Shown: positions 34,469 to 42,901, counted from the stretch's first letter. The stretch: DNA of 64,000 nt from Shimia litoralis (GCF_005518135.1 NZ_SULI01000004.1:62001-126000); one strand, 5' to 3'. Program-made: numbers and translations. Notes: a model not told the origin generated them from the letters alone.

Positions 34469-34852
34469 TTACCCTTCTTCGTCGCCAAAGACGTATCCGG
34501 AATCCAGATAAGTCAGATAATAATCGTCGGTGCTTCCCAATACGTCGGTCAAAGCGTCGGGCAATACGGTGAACGTGGCGCTAAAGCCGACCCAGACGCC
34601 CGCTATGGTTGCCGTGGCCAAACCAGCCAGCGTCGGCCAGCCGCCCAAAGAGTGCATAAGCCTGAACAGTTTGCCTTTGGAACGGCGGGTCGGGTCGGGC
34701 GACACGGACGCTGCGCGCATCACTTCTTGATGTGTCTCAGCATCCGCTAGGACACGTGCCATAAAATCAGGTGACGGGGCCAGCGCTGGATCAGACACAG
34801 CGCCATCGAACAGATCATCAAGCATGTCCATGTCACGGTCGGTCTTAGTCAT
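34469..34852 (-). CDS. Membrane protein, probable anti-sigma factor
   Basis: 127-residue protein with a cytoplasmic N-terminal part (1-69), one membrane helix (about 70-92, WPTLAGLATATIAGVWVGF) and a short acidic outer tail. It shows no zinc-binding HxxxCxxC motif. Its start ATG lies inside the sigma gene (8-nt overlap), which makes translational coupling and an anti-sigma role likely. The earlier in-frame codons back to 34912 are coding sequence of the sigma factor in another frame. Confidence 0.75.
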   Translation of the reverse strand: MTKTDRDMDMLDDLFDGAVSDPALAPSPDFMARVLADAETHQEVMRAASVSPDPTRRSKGKLFRLMHSLGGWPTLAGLATATIAGVWVGFSATFTVLPDALTDVLGSTDDYYLTYLDSGYVFGDEEG

Positions 34853-35423
34853 GTGAGTACCCCAATTCCTTACGTCTTTTGCCCAGTTCGGCGGCCAATG
34901 CACGCTTTCCACGCGCGGTCAAACTTTCAACAGCTTCCACGCCGATCTCCATGATCGCCGCGATCTCGGGGTTTGACACCCCTTCGATGTGGCGCAATAT
35001 CACTGCCTGACGCTGCCGAGTGGGCAATGCCCCCAAGGCCGATTGCAATGCATCCATGCGCGCACGGTTCTGCAGCATTTCTGGCGCTGAAATCGCGTCA
35101 TCTTCTGGTTCGGGAATGGCATCAAGCGCCACTCCGCGCGTTTTTCTCAATCTGTCAGTGCACAAATTCGCCACGACCCGATACAACCAAGTGGTCACCT
35201 TGGCTTCGCCTTGACGCCAGTCCGGTGCGATCTTCCACAAGCGCATCAACGCCTCTTGCGCCACATCCTCGGCTTCAGCACGATCTCCCAGCATGCGCAC
35301 CGCATGGCCAAACACCTTTGGCGTCAATCGCAACGTCAAGACACGCGCAGCCGCCTGATCACCGTTGGCATATAGAACCAACAGGGCGTCATCCGGAATC
35401 TCGTCGTTTGCGTCATAGGGCAT
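34845..35423 (-). CDS. ECF-type RNA polymerase sigma factor
   Basis: 192-residue group IV sigma factor. Region 2 (about 25-95) contains AEDVAQEALMRLWK and TWLYRVVANLCTDRLRK, and region 4 (about 125-180) contains LPTRQRQAVILRHIEGVSNPEIA followed by the recognition helix VEAVESLTARGKRAL. Two ATGs are possible (35429, 35423); GGGA is better spaced for 35423. It precedes a membrane protein and a CpxP-like protein in overlapping order, a typical envelope-stress arrangement. The inducing signal is unknown. Confidence 0.92.
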   Translation of the reverse strand: MPYDANDEIPDDALLVLYANGDQAAARVLTLRLTPKVFGHAVRMLGDRAEAEDVAQEALMRLWKIAPDWRQGEAKVTTWLYRVVANLCTDRLRKTRGVALDAIPEPEDDAISAPEMLQNRARMDALQSALGALPTRQRQAVILRHIEGVSNPEIAAIMEIGVEAVESLTARGKRALAAELGKRRKELGYSHD

Positions 35424-35471
35424 AGTCATTTCCCGATGGCCTAGCCTGTATTACAAAGGGGGGCAATCTGA

Positions 35472-35495
35472 CCCGCCACCAAAACACGTGGCGGG
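35472..35495 (-). terminator. Hairpin between EF-hand gene and sigma factor gene
   Basis: CCCGCCAC (35472-35479) and GTGGCGGG (35488-35495) form an 8-bp GC stem, 18 nt past the EF-hand stop. There is no T-run on the minus strand, so readthrough into the sigma gene is possible. It may only partly separate the two. Confidence 0.45.
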
Positions 35496-35513
35496 CCTAA
35501 TACTCGTTAGAGC

Positions 35514-36026
35514 TTAATTTTGGCCAGATGCCTCTGGTGCCCCATCCATTTTCATACCCTTATGCTTGCCTTTATGGCGCTGCTTCATATTGGCTTTGGC
35601 AGCTTGATATTCTTGGGCTGAGATGGCGCCATCATTATCGGCATCCATGTGTTCAAACATTTTGGCTTGGCGCTTGCCGTTATGCTTCATTTCCTCAAGG
35701 CTCAGCTTTCCATCACCATTGGCGTCTTTTTTCTCGAGCATTTTGGCGCTGCGCATTTTCGCCCGCTCTTGCATGCGTTTCAATGTTTGGGCTTCAAGTT
35801 CGTCCGCGCTGAGAAATCCATCGCTGTTGGTGTCAGCAGTTTCAAAGCGAAGCTTGGAAAAGGCCTCGATTTCAGCTGGGGTGATCTTTCCGTCCTGATC
35901 CGCATCCAACTCCTGAAAGCTTGGCATCATTGGGCCGTTGCGCCCCATGCCCTTTGCAGCAACAGAAACCGCTGTAACGCTCAAGGCCGCAGCCACGATA
36001 CCAGAAATAAAGAGTGCTCGTTTCAT
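35514..36026 (-). CDS. Exported EF-hand calcium-binding protein
   Basis: 170-residue protein with a signal peptide (1-24, ending in VSVAAKG) and four EF-hand loops at about 41-52 (DADQDGKITPAE), 65-76 (DTNSDGFLSADE), 101-112 (DANGDGKLSLEE) and 128-139 (DADNDGAISAQE). All four keep the acidic residues at loop positions 1, 3, 5 and 12, so they should bind Ca2+ in the periplasm. The C-terminus is Lys-rich. It lies upstream of the ECF sigma operon on the same strand, which suggests it belongs to that stress system or is its target. Confidence 0.92.
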   Translation of the reverse strand: MKRALFISGIVAAALSVTAVSVAAKGMGRNGPMMPSFQELDADQDGKITPAEIEAFSKLRFETADTNSDGFLSADELEAQTLKRMQERAKMRSAKMLEKKDANGDGKLSLEEMKHNGKRQAKMFEHMDADNDGAISAQEYQAAKANMKQRHKGKHKGMKMDGAPEASGQN

Positions 36027-36077
36027 GTGTCGTCTCCTGTTTCAAACAATCAAAGCAGTGTTCTGATCTGCTTTCGA

Positions 36078-36106
36078 AGTATAAAACGCGAGATATCCGA
36101 GTTTCC
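36078..36106 (-). promoter_or_regulatory. Possible promoter of the EF-hand gene
   Basis: Minus strand GGAAAC (36106-36101), 17 nt, then TATACT (36083-36078), about 50 nt before the EF-hand start. The -10 looks like a sigma-70 element; the GGAAAC resembles ECF -35 elements. The two readings conflict, so this is only a candidate. The rest of 36027-36245 shows no gene. Confidence 0.3.
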
Positions 36107-36245
36107 GTCGCAAGTTTTTCATTTTTCTTTCGCACCTGGTTTTTTTCCAAAAAGACATGTTTGCGACATCGGGACGCAAGGCGCTATTGCCCCTTCAAAT
36201 ATGGCGACAATGCCCACATCTTGGCACGTGGATTGCGAGGACAAT

Positions 36246-36632
36246 ATGACAGATACAACAGCGATGGTCGAAGACCGCCCGTTGCGGCCGGCCCTTTTCA
36301 AAGGCTGGCGGCGAAAATGCCCGAATTGCGGCAATGGCCCGATGCTAAAAGGTTACCTTAAGGTGCGCGACAGCTGCCCGGTGTGCCGCGAAGATCTCAC
36401 GCCCCAGCGCGCCGATGACGGCCCCGCATATTTGACAATCTTGATTGTCGGCCACTTGATGGCGCCTCTTTTGCACATCGTGTTTGTGGCTTGGCGCCCA
36501 GAACCGTTGATCTTGTTTACGATTTTCTCGGTTGGATGTGTGGCGTTGTCTCTATACCTATTGCCTAGACTAAAAGGTGTGGTGGTTGCTTTTCAATGGG
36601 CACGGCGCATGAATGGGTTTGACGATTCATAA
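36246..36632 (+). CDS. DUF983 membrane protein with N-terminal zinc ribbon
   Basis: 128-residue DUF983 protein. A zinc-ribbon-like part has CPNC (about 25-28) and CPVC (about 46-49), followed by two membrane helices (LTILIVGHLMAPLLHIVFVAW and LILFTIFSVGCVALSLYLL). Function unknown; the family is widespread in alphaproteobacteria. The ATG at 36246 has a GAGGA just upstream; the frame is open far upstream to 35649, but that part is antisense to the EF-hand gene. It lies 29 nt before the Nudix gene and probably shares its transcript. Confidence 0.87.
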   Translation: MTDTTAMVEDRPLRPALFKGWRRKCPNCGNGPMLKGYLKVRDSCPVCREDLTPQRADDGPAYLTILIVGHLMAPLLHIVFVAWRPEPLILFTIFSVGCVALSLYLLPRLKGVVVAFQWARRMNGFDDS

Positions 36633-36661
36633 TCGTTCATCCGCAACGGCAAGAGGACAAC

Positions 36662-37366
36662 ATGACAATAGACAAGACAGCTATTCGTAACGCAGCGACC
36701 GTCATTGTATTGCGCGACCGGTTAACCGATCCGCATATTTTGATGGGTCAACGCGGTGCCAAGGCGGCCTTTATGCCGAACAAGTTCGTGTTCCCGGGCG
36801 GAGCAGTAGATGCCGCAGATGCAGATATCGCTCTTGCCAACCAAATGCCCCAGCTTTGCCGCGACCGGCTCACTGATCAATCTGACCCTGCGTTGGTGCA
36901 TCCGCTGGGCGTCGCTGCAGTCCGCGAATTGTGGGAAGAAACCGGGCAAATCCTTGGAACCCGCGGAGAATGGCAATCGCCACCGCCCGCAGATTGGACC
37001 ACCTTTGCGGCCACGGGGCATTTGCCCTCGGCACATGGGCTCCAGTTCGTGTTTCGTGCAATCACCCCTCCGGGGCGACCAAGACGATTTGATGCACGGT
37101 TTTTCCTGTTGGATGCCGCAGAGCTTGCAAGCAACCTTGATGATTTCACATCAGCTTGTGACGAGCTTTCTCATCTTCAGTGGATTCCGTTGCAAAAAGC
37201 ACGGGAATACAATCTGCCCTTTATCACCGAGGTGGTCCTGGCCGAAGTGGAAGCGCGTCTTGAAGACCCTGCCCCACCAGAGAACGTGCCATTCTTTCGC
37301 AACGATGACGAAGAAGGCCTGTTTTTGAAGCTTCGCGGACGCACGCCAGATTATCGCGAAGACTAG
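36662..37366 (+). CDS. Nudix hydrolase with interrupted Nudix box
   Basis: 234-residue Nudix-fold hydrolase. The box is split: FVFPGGAVD (about 42-50) supplies the first glycines, and RELWEETG (about 88-95) supplies the catalytic helix after an insertion of about 30 residues. That is a known variation in eukaryotic NUDT19-type proteins. The substrate may be a CoA or nucleotide diphosphate compound; unknown. It follows DUF983 at 29 nt on the same strand. Confidence 0.85.
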   Translation: MTIDKTAIRNAATVIVLRDRLTDPHILMGQRGAKAAFMPNKFVFPGGAVDAADADIALANQMPQLCRDRLTDQSDPALVHPLGVAAVRELWEETGQILGTRGEWQSPPPADWTTFAATGHLPSAHGLQFVFRAITPPGRPRRFDARFFLLDAAELASNLDDFTSACDELSHLQWIPLQKAREYNLPFITEVVLAEVEARLEDPAPPENVPFFRNDDEEGLFLKLRGRTPDYRED

Positions 37367-37404
37367 CGTGCCGTCCTAGATTTCGCAAAACTGTGGGGGT
37401 TCGC

Positions 37405-38328
37405 TTATCCCCACAGCACCAACGCCAAGACGCTGAGGCTCACCAGCCCAATGCCCAGCCATTCACGCGGCCTGATTGTTTCTCGGAAAATCAACACGGT
37501 CGCCAAAATCCCGAACACGATCTCGACCTGTCCGACGGCTTTGACGTAAGCGGCCTTTTGCAACGTGAATGCCGTAAACCAACAAAAGGTGCCCGCCATG
37601 CTGGTCAAACCGATCCAAAGCGCCGTGCGCCATGCACAGAACACGCGTTTGATCTCTTGAGGGTCACGGATCTGCATCCAAATCGCCATGCCAGTCATCT
37701 GCATCGTGGTGATGGCCGATAACGTGATCAAAGCCCGCACCCCTGCAAGATCGCTGGCCACTTCAAGAGATGCCGCGCGGGCACAGACCCCCGCAACGCC
37801 GAACAGCCCCCCCGCCAAGAGGCCCAGCCCCGCAGACGGGCTTAGGAGGCGACGCCAGATGGGACCATGCCCACGCTCAACGGGCCCAGACAGAACCAAA
37901 AGCCCCGCCACCCCCAACAGGATCGCAACCGCGCCCATTGTCGACAGGGTTTCTCCCAAAACGATAAAGCCGATGACAACCGTCAGCAGAACCTCGGTTT
38001 TGATGAACGTCAGCCCAACAGCAAAGTTGCGTCGCCCCAAGAGTGTCACGGTACATACAGTCCCCAATATCTGCGCCGCACCACCTATAAAACCATAGCT
38101 CCAAAAGGTCAGATTGGGAAAAGAGGGTAAGTGGCCCGTCAGCCCCCCGTACACACCAAGACACAGCACCGCCAAGGGCGCCGAATACACAAAGCGCGCG
38201 AATGTCGCCCCAGACGCTGACAATGCCCCTTGAAACAGATGTTTTTGCAACATGAAGCGCACTGATTGAAACAGCGCGGCGGCAAACGAGGCCAGTATCC
38301 AGAGTTCCATGACGTCTGTAATGCCCAC
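37405..38328 (-). CDS. EamA/DMT family transporter
   Basis: 307-residue inner membrane protein with ten predicted helices in two EamA repeats (about 5-140 and 165-305). Clear marks are FARFVYSAP near helix 2, VLGETLS at the end of repeat 1, and VFGILATVLIFRET at the end of repeat 2. Drug/metabolite transporters of this kind usually export amino acids or metabolites; the substrate cannot be told. A second in-frame ATG at 38310 is also possible. It is 66 nt downstream of DUF2061 on the same strand. Confidence 0.88.
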   Translation of the reverse strand: MGITDVMELWILASFAAALFQSVRFMLQKHLFQGALSASGATFARFVYSAPLAVLCLGVYGGLTGHLPSFPNLTFWSYGFIGGAAQILGTVCTVTLLGRRNFAVGLTFIKTEVLLTVVIGFIVLGETLSTMGAVAILLGVAGLLVLSGPVERGHGPIWRRLLSPSAGLGLLAGGLFGVAGVCARAASLEVASDLAGVRALITLSAITTMQMTGMAIWMQIRDPQEIKRVFCAWRTALWIGLTSMAGTFCWFTAFTLQKAAYVKAVGQVEIVFGILATVLIFRETIRPREWLGIGLVSLSVLALVLWG

Positions 38329-38394
38329 CGCAGGTTCAGAACACCAGCCCGTTACGCCCTGTCAGTCATAAACCAGGACCAGCCGTGCAAAACC

Positions 38395-38601
38395 TCAGGG
38401 GGTCTTGCGTCCCCAGCCGATGTTGGCCCAAATGCGTTCGTACACCAGATACAGCGAAAGCCCCACGGCGGTATTTATCAGCGCCATCTGTCCCCCGACG
38501 GCAAGCGACCCGGTCGCGATAAATCCGACGGCCCCCATGGTTGCCAAACCAATTGCATTCCATATCAATGCCTTAAGAAGCGATCGCCGACGCGTTTCCA
38601 T
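38395..38601 (-). CDS. DUF2061 small membrane protein
   Basis: 68-residue DUF2061 protein with two hydrophobic segments (LIWNAIGLATMGAVGFIATGS and MALINTAVGLSLYLVYE) ending in the conserved ERIWANIGWG. Function unknown; members often lie near cysteine metabolism or transport genes. The ATG at 38601 is preferred because AAGGTG lies about 9 nt upstream and the protein then begins METRRRSLLKA, as the family usually does; the frame is open to 38697. It is divergent from the XRE regulator. Confidence 0.8.
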   Translation of the reverse strand: METRRRSLLKALIWNAIGLATMGAVGFIATGSLAVGGQMALINTAVGLSLYLVYERIWANIGWGRKTP

Positions 38602-38698
38602 TAATGTTTGCACCTTGCAATATGGGAGGTTCGCCTTCTTTCTTATCTGCATATTCCCTTTTTCGGAATTCAGAGAATAATTCACAAAATCAATCATC

Positions 38699-38714
38699 TG
38701 TGATATTTGTCACC
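38699..38714. promoter_or_regulatory. Palindromic operator-like site
   Basis: TGTGA-N6-TCACC, one base from the perfect CRP-type palindrome TGTGA-N6-TCACA, ending 2 nt before the start codon of the XRE regulator. A bound protein here would block translation initiation sites or transcription of that gene, so autoregulation is plausible. Which protein binds is unknown. Confidence 0.4.
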
Positions 38715-38716
38715 AT

Positions 38717-39574
38717 ATGAGCAAAATAGTCGACAAACGTGTGCGGGCTGATCGGTTTCGCCAAAGGCTTGGTGTCGCGCTGCAAGACCGCGCCATGTCC
38801 CAAAGTGCCCTCGCGCGGACAATCGGGGTGGATCGGTCTACGATTTCCCAGCTTTTGAAAGACACAGGCGCGCGCCTGCCCAACGCACAGGTTGTCGGGG
38901 AATGCGCGTCGGCCTTGGGCGTCTCAGCAGACTGGTTGTTGTCTTTGACCGACAGGCCCGAAAATGCCGCCGACATTCTGGCCAACTCCCTCACATTAAC
39001 CGAAGCACCGCGTGCCTTGGTCGACGAACATATTTTCGGTTGGCATCTAGAAGCCGCCGGATACAAAATTCGCCACGTCCCTGCCGGCATGCCCGACATG
39101 CTGAAGACCAAAGAAATCCTCGAGTGGGAATACACCCCCCACCTTGGGCGCACCACGGATCAAGCGATTGGCGCATCCGAAGATCGTCTGAACTGGATGC
39201 GCGCCAGCCAGTCGGACTATGAAATTGCGCTTCCGCTGCACGAACTCCAGAGCTTTGCATCGGGGTCAGGGTATTATGAGGGATTGCCCAAAGACTTACG
39301 ACGCCGACAGCTTGATCACCTCAGCACCCTGACAACCCAGCTATATCCACGCATGCGCGTGTATCTGTTTGATGCACGACAGCTGTTTTCCGCACCTGTC
39401 ACCGTTTTTGGTCCGCTGCTCGCGGTGCTATATTCCGGCCGCAACTACTTGGCCTTTCGCGACACAGAGCGGGTGCAAAGCTTTAGCACACATTTCGACA
39501 CTCTGGTGCGCCAAGCAAGCGTTTCTGCGCGCGAAATTCCCAACCACGTAGACACGTTACGGGACGTGCTTTAG
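38717..39574 (+). CDS. XRE-family transcriptional regulator with C-terminal sensor domain
   Basis: 285-residue regulator. An N-terminal Cro/C1-type helix-turn-helix covers about residues 12-80 (SQSALARTIGVDRSTISQLL). A long C-terminal domain (about 95-280) is without an obvious cofactor motif and resembles other Rhodobacterales regulators of this size. It is divergent from DUF2061 and the EamA transporter, so it may control them. A palindrome sits just before its start codon. Confidence 0.87.
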   Translation: MSKIVDKRVRADRFRQRLGVALQDRAMSQSALARTIGVDRSTISQLLKDTGARLPNAQVVGECASALGVSADWLLSLTDRPENAADILANSLTLTEAPRALVDEHIFGWHLEAAGYKIRHVPAGMPDMLKTKEILEWEYTPHLGRTTDQAIGASEDRLNWMRASQSDYEIALPLHELQSFASGSGYYEGLPKDLRRRQLDHLSTLTTQLYPRMRVYLFDARQLFSAPVTVFGPLLAVLYSGRNYLAFRDTERVQSFSTHFDTLVRQASVSAREIPNHVDTLRDVL

Positions 39575-39590
39575 GGCACAGCCCATCAAA

Positions 39591-40352
39591 TCAATCCGCC
39601 TTGGGATCGGGGTTGACCGTATGACCGTCAACGGCGATCACCTGACCGGATATAGCCCCAGAGGCTGGCCCACTTAGGAAAACCGCCATGTCCGCGACTT
39701 CGGACGCCTCGACAAAGCGTCCCAAAGATGTGCCCGAGGCATAGCCTTGGTATACCTGATCGCGCGTCATGCCTTTGGCTTGAGCCTCGCGTTGCAACAC
39801 CCCTTCCATACGATCGCCAATCACAGACCCGGGGCAGATCACATTGCACCGCACATCAAAGGTGCCCAATTCCATCGCCAAGGTCTTGGCCAATCCGATG
39901 ACCGCCCATTTCGCCGCACAATAAGGTGCTCGATTGGGATACCCATACTGACCAGCGGTCGACGACGTCATGACAATGGCGCCGGATTTGGCCGCCTTCA
40001 TCATCGGCACCCCGTATTTGACGGCCAGAAATGCCCCATCCAGATTGACGCTGACACACGCCTGCCACTCCTCAAGCTGGATGTCTTCGACAGCGGCTGT
40101 AGGGCCTGCCACGCCCGCATTTGCACAAAGCACATCAAGTCCGCCCCAGTCATTCGAGATGTCCTCAAACAGGGCTGCCATCTGATCTTCGTTGATCACG
40201 TCCACGTGGCTGGTGCGCCAATGCGAAGGAACTTGCGACAGGGCCTGCGCGTTCAGATCACTGACCCAGACATCATAACCTGCAGCGTCAAATGCGTGCC
40301 CCATGGCGCGCCCGATGCCCGCGCCACCCGCGGTAATTAAAACCCGCGGCAT
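39591..40352 (-). CDS. Short-chain dehydrogenase/reductase
   Basis: 253-residue classical SDR. The cofactor loop is AGGAGIGRAMG (8-18), NAG lies in CANAGVAG, and the active site is the Ser of MTSSTAGQ with Tyr and Lys in YCAAK. A C-terminal GQVIAVDGHTV is typical. Acidic Asp at the end of strand 2 (VSDLN) suggests NAD over NADP. Its ATG overlaps the lcdH stop (TGATG), so it is cotranscribed with the carnitine genes. It may act on a hydroxy-acid in that pathway, but its substrate is unproven. Confidence 0.9.
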   Translation of the reverse strand: MPRVLITAGGAGIGRAMGHAFDAAGYDVWVSDLNAQALSQVPSHWRTSHVDVINEDQMAALFEDISNDWGGLDVLCANAGVAGPTAAVEDIQLEEWQACVSVNLDGAFLAVKYGVPMMKAAKSGAIVMTSSTAGQYGYPNRAPYCAAKWAVIGLAKTLAMELGTFDVRCNVICPGSVIGDRMEGVLQREAQAKGMTRDQVYQGYASGTSLGRFVEASEVADMAVFLSGPASGAISGQVIAVDGHTVNPDPKAD

Positions 40353-41827
40353 CACCGAGGTGCTCCAACATAACGCCCAACGCCTTCGGGGGCCTCAAGG
40401 CCGGATTGCGCCTTGCAAATCATCTCCAAATTGGCCGCAATTTCTGGGCTAAACGGCGCAGGGCGGCGGGTTTCAAGGCTGACGTGGATCAAGATATGTT
40501 CGGCTGTGGCCAGCAAGGTATCCCCCGCGTACATTTCGTGCCAAAGGTGCATTTTTTTACCTTCGGCCATCAAGACACGTGTGTGCACTTCGATACGCGC
40601 GCCCAGATGTGTCTCGTCTATGTGGCGAATATGGGTTTCGGCGGTAAAAAAGCTGCCCCCCGTCGCGATATAGTCCTGATCACATCCGATAATTTCCATC
40701 AACCGGTCCGACGCATCGGCAAATGCATGCAAATAGCGGCTTTCGGTCATGTGACCATTGTAATCAAGCCAATCCACCGGCACCGCGCGACGGACGGTGG
40801 TGATCGGCTGGGTTGCGTCTGTGATGTCAGAAGCATGGCGCACCATACCTGCCTCGGCAGAGAGCCGGACATCATGTGCATTCATCACAGCACCCGCGCC
40901 CCAATTTTGCGCCTTGAGGGCACGCATCATGGACACAAGGTTGTTGTCGCGAATACGCTCGAGCTCGCGAATAGAATGCTGGCCCGATTGCGCGTCTGAC
41001 TGACCCGCGATCAGGTCGACCAACTCGTCGGTAAACTCGGGGACATCCATCAACTTGGTCCAAGGCCATTTCAAACACGGGCCGAATTGGGCCATGAAGT
41101 GCTTCATGCCCGCCTCGCCGCCTGCCACGCGGTAGGTTTCGAACAACCCCATTTGCGCCCAGCGAATGCCAAAGCCCATCCGGATGGCTTCGTCAATTTC
41201 TTCGGTGGTGGCGATTCCGTCTTTGACCAACCACAGCGCCTCGCGCCAGACCGCCTCGAGAAAGCGATCCGCAATATGTGCGTCGATTTCCTTTTTTACA
41301 TGCAGAGGATACATGCCCAACGCGGTGAGAGTCGCTTTGGCGCGCGCGATCAGATCGGCACTATTTTTTTCTGTCGGGACAAGCTCGATCAGCGGTAAAA
41401 GATACACAGGATTAAACGGGTGTGTGACCACGATTTGTTCGGGTCGCGTGGCACAATCTTGCAATTCACTGGGCTTGAACCCCGATGTGGATGATCCGAT
41501 CACCGCAGTTTCCGAACAATCGGCCTGAAGCGTTTGATACACTTTATGTTTCAGCTCAAGGCGCTCGGGCACGCTCTCTTGAATCCATTCCGCGCCCTGA
41601 ACCGCTTCGGACATCGTGTCGTGAAAGCTGAGGCGTCCTTCCTGCGGCAGTGCGGTGTCACTGAGCCCCGGCATGGACCGGCGGGCGTTGTCCAACACCT
41701 CACCGATTTTTCGCTGGGCTTCGGGATCAGGGTCAAACACCCGCACATCCCATCCGTTCAAAAGGAACCGCGCGGCCCATCCACCGCCAATAACGCCGCC
41801 GCCAATGATTGCTGCTGTGTTGCTCAT
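40352..41827 (-). CDS. lcdH: L-carnitine dehydrogenase fused to a thioesterase
   Basis: 491-residue two-domain protein. Residues 1-320 are a 3-hydroxyacyl-CoA dehydrogenase-like enzyme with the NAD loop IIGGGVIGGGWA and VVTHPFNPVYLLPLIELV, as in L-carnitine dehydrogenase, which makes 3-dehydrocarnitine. Residues about 345-491 are a hot-dog thioesterase with VDWLDYNGHMTESRYL. In characterised systems the thioesterase hydrolyses betainyl-CoA formed later in the pathway, so the fusion joins two steps. It lies 82 nt downstream of the cleavage enzyme and is divergent, with it, from the CdhR regulator. Confidence 0.92.
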   Translation of the reverse strand: MSNTAAIIGGGVIGGGWAARFLLNGWDVRVFDPDPEAQRKIGEVLDNARRSMPGLSDTALPQEGRLSFHDTMSEAVQGAEWIQESVPERLELKHKVYQTLQADCSETAVIGSSTSGFKPSELQDCATRPEQIVVTHPFNPVYLLPLIELVPTEKNSADLIARAKATLTALGMYPLHVKKEIDAHIADRFLEAVWREALWLVKDGIATTEEIDEAIRMGFGIRWAQMGLFETYRVAGGEAGMKHFMAQFGPCLKWPWTKLMDVPEFTDELVDLIAGQSDAQSGQHSIRELERIRDNNLVSMMRALKAQNWGAGAVMNAHDVRLSAEAGMVRHASDITDATQPITTVRRAVPVDWLDYNGHMTESRYLHAFADASDRLMEIIGCDQDYIATGGSFFTAETHIRHIDETHLGARIEVHTRVLMAEGKKMHLWHEMYAGDTLLATAEHILIHVSLETRRPAPFSPEIAANLEMICKAQSGLEAPEGVGRYVGAPR

Positions 41828-41853
41828 AGTCGTGTCTCGCTTGTTGGTTGGAT

Positions 41854-41869
41854 CAGAGGTCGGCCTCTG
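41854..41869 (-). repeat. Short intercistronic inverted repeat
   Basis: CAGAGG-tcgg-CCTCTG, a perfect 6-bp palindrome with a 4-nt loop between the BKACE gene and lcdH. It has no T-run; it may modulate mRNA decay within the carnitine operon or be chance. Confidence 0.3.
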
Positions 41870-41909
41870 GCCACTGAAATTGCCTCGGGGGATCGCCCGT
41901 CAGATCACC

Positions 41910-42824
41910 TTACATCGTGACAGGCGATTGCTTGGTCAGACCAAGTTTCTCGCGCACCTGTTCCGGCCCCATCACCTTTGCGCCCATGGCTTCGATGATG
42001 GTTCTGGCACGCGCAACCAATTGATAGTTCTCGGCCAACTCGCCTTTGCCCAGCCACAAGTTGTCTTCCAACCCAACGCGCACATTGCCACCCGCCAGAA
42101 CCGACGCCGCCACATAGGCCATTTGATCCCGCCCAAGCGAAAATGCCGACCAATCCCAGTCGCTTGGCACATTGTTCACCATGGCCATGAATGTATTCAA
42201 ATCGTTCGGCGCGCCCCACGGCACGCCCATGCACAGCTGAACCAGTGCGGGCGATGTTAGAACGCCTTCTTTGACCAATTGCGTCGCAAACCAGAGATGC
42301 CCCGTGTCAAAGGCTTCGATTTCAGGTTTCACACCAAGGTCCGTCATCATCTGGCCCATTGCGCGCAACATCCCGGGCGTATTGGTCATGACATAATCGG
42401 CCTCGGCAAAGTTCATGGTGCCACAGTCCAACGTGCAAATCTCGGGCCGGCACTCGGCAATATGCGCCATTCGTTCGCTGGCCCCCACCATATCCGTGCC
42501 TTGCTTGACCGGAAGCGGCTGTTCGACATCCCCAAACACGATGTCGCCCCCCATTCCCGCTGTGAGGTTCAGAACCACATCCGTATCAGATGCCCGTATG
42601 CGATCGGTCACCTCGCGGTATAACCCCAAATCTCGGCTTGGCACGCCAGTTTCAGGGTCTCTGACGTGGCAATGCACAATCGCGGCACCAGCTTTGGCGG
42701 CCGCAATGGCGCTGTCGGCAATTTGCTCTGGGGATCGGGGCACATGGGGGCTGCGGTCTTGGGTGCTGCCAGATCCGGTCACAGCACAGGTGATGAACAC
42801 GTCTTGGGACATTTGCAAAGGCAT
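41910..42824 (-). CDS. Beta-keto acid cleavage enzyme (3-dehydrocarnitine cleavage)
   Basis: 304-residue BKACE-family (formerly DUF849) Zn2+ enzyme that condenses a beta-keto acid with acetyl-CoA and cleaves it to acetoacetate plus a new CoA ester. Family motifs are ITCAVTGSG near the N-terminus, AAIVHCHVRDPETG with the two metal histidines, and VGLEDNLWLGKG near the C-terminus. In the carnitine pathway this step turns 3-dehydrocarnitine into betainyl-CoA and acetoacetate. The ATG at 42824 has AGGA about 9 nt upstream. First gene of the carnitine operon, divergent from cdhR. Confidence 0.9.
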   Translation of the reverse strand: MPLQMSQDVFITCAVTGSGSTQDRSPHVPRSPEQIADSAIAAAKAGAAIVHCHVRDPETGVPSRDLGLYREVTDRIRASDTDVVLNLTAGMGGDIVFGDVEQPLPVKQGTDMVGASERMAHIAECRPEICTLDCGTMNFAEADYVMTNTPGMLRAMGQMMTDLGVKPEIEAFDTGHLWFATQLVKEGVLTSPALVQLCMGVPWGAPNDLNTFMAMVNNVPSDWDWSAFSLGRDQMAYVAASVLAGGNVRVGLEDNLWLGKGELAENYQLVARARTIIEAMGAKVMGPEQVREKLGLTKQSPVTM

Positions 42825-42853
42825 GGGGTGATTCCTCGTTTCTTGTTGACCCA

Positions 42854-42876
42854 AGTATTCCCGTTCTTGAAATACT
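42854..42876. promoter_or_regulatory. Dyad between the carnitine operon and cdhR
   Basis: AGTATT (42854-42859) and AATACT (42871-42876) form an inverted repeat spaced by 11 nt, flanked further out by GTTGA and TCAAC. It lies between the divergent start codons, so it may be the binding site of the CdhR-like regulator. This is based on symmetry and position only. Confidence 0.4.
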
Positions 42877-42901
42877 CAACTTTACCTTTTACGAATGATA
42901 T

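Noticed and set aside
35649-36245. Long upstream extension of the DUF983 reading frame
   Set aside because: It is antisense to the four-EF-hand gene and the DUF983 domain begins only after the well-placed ribosome site and ATG at 36246.
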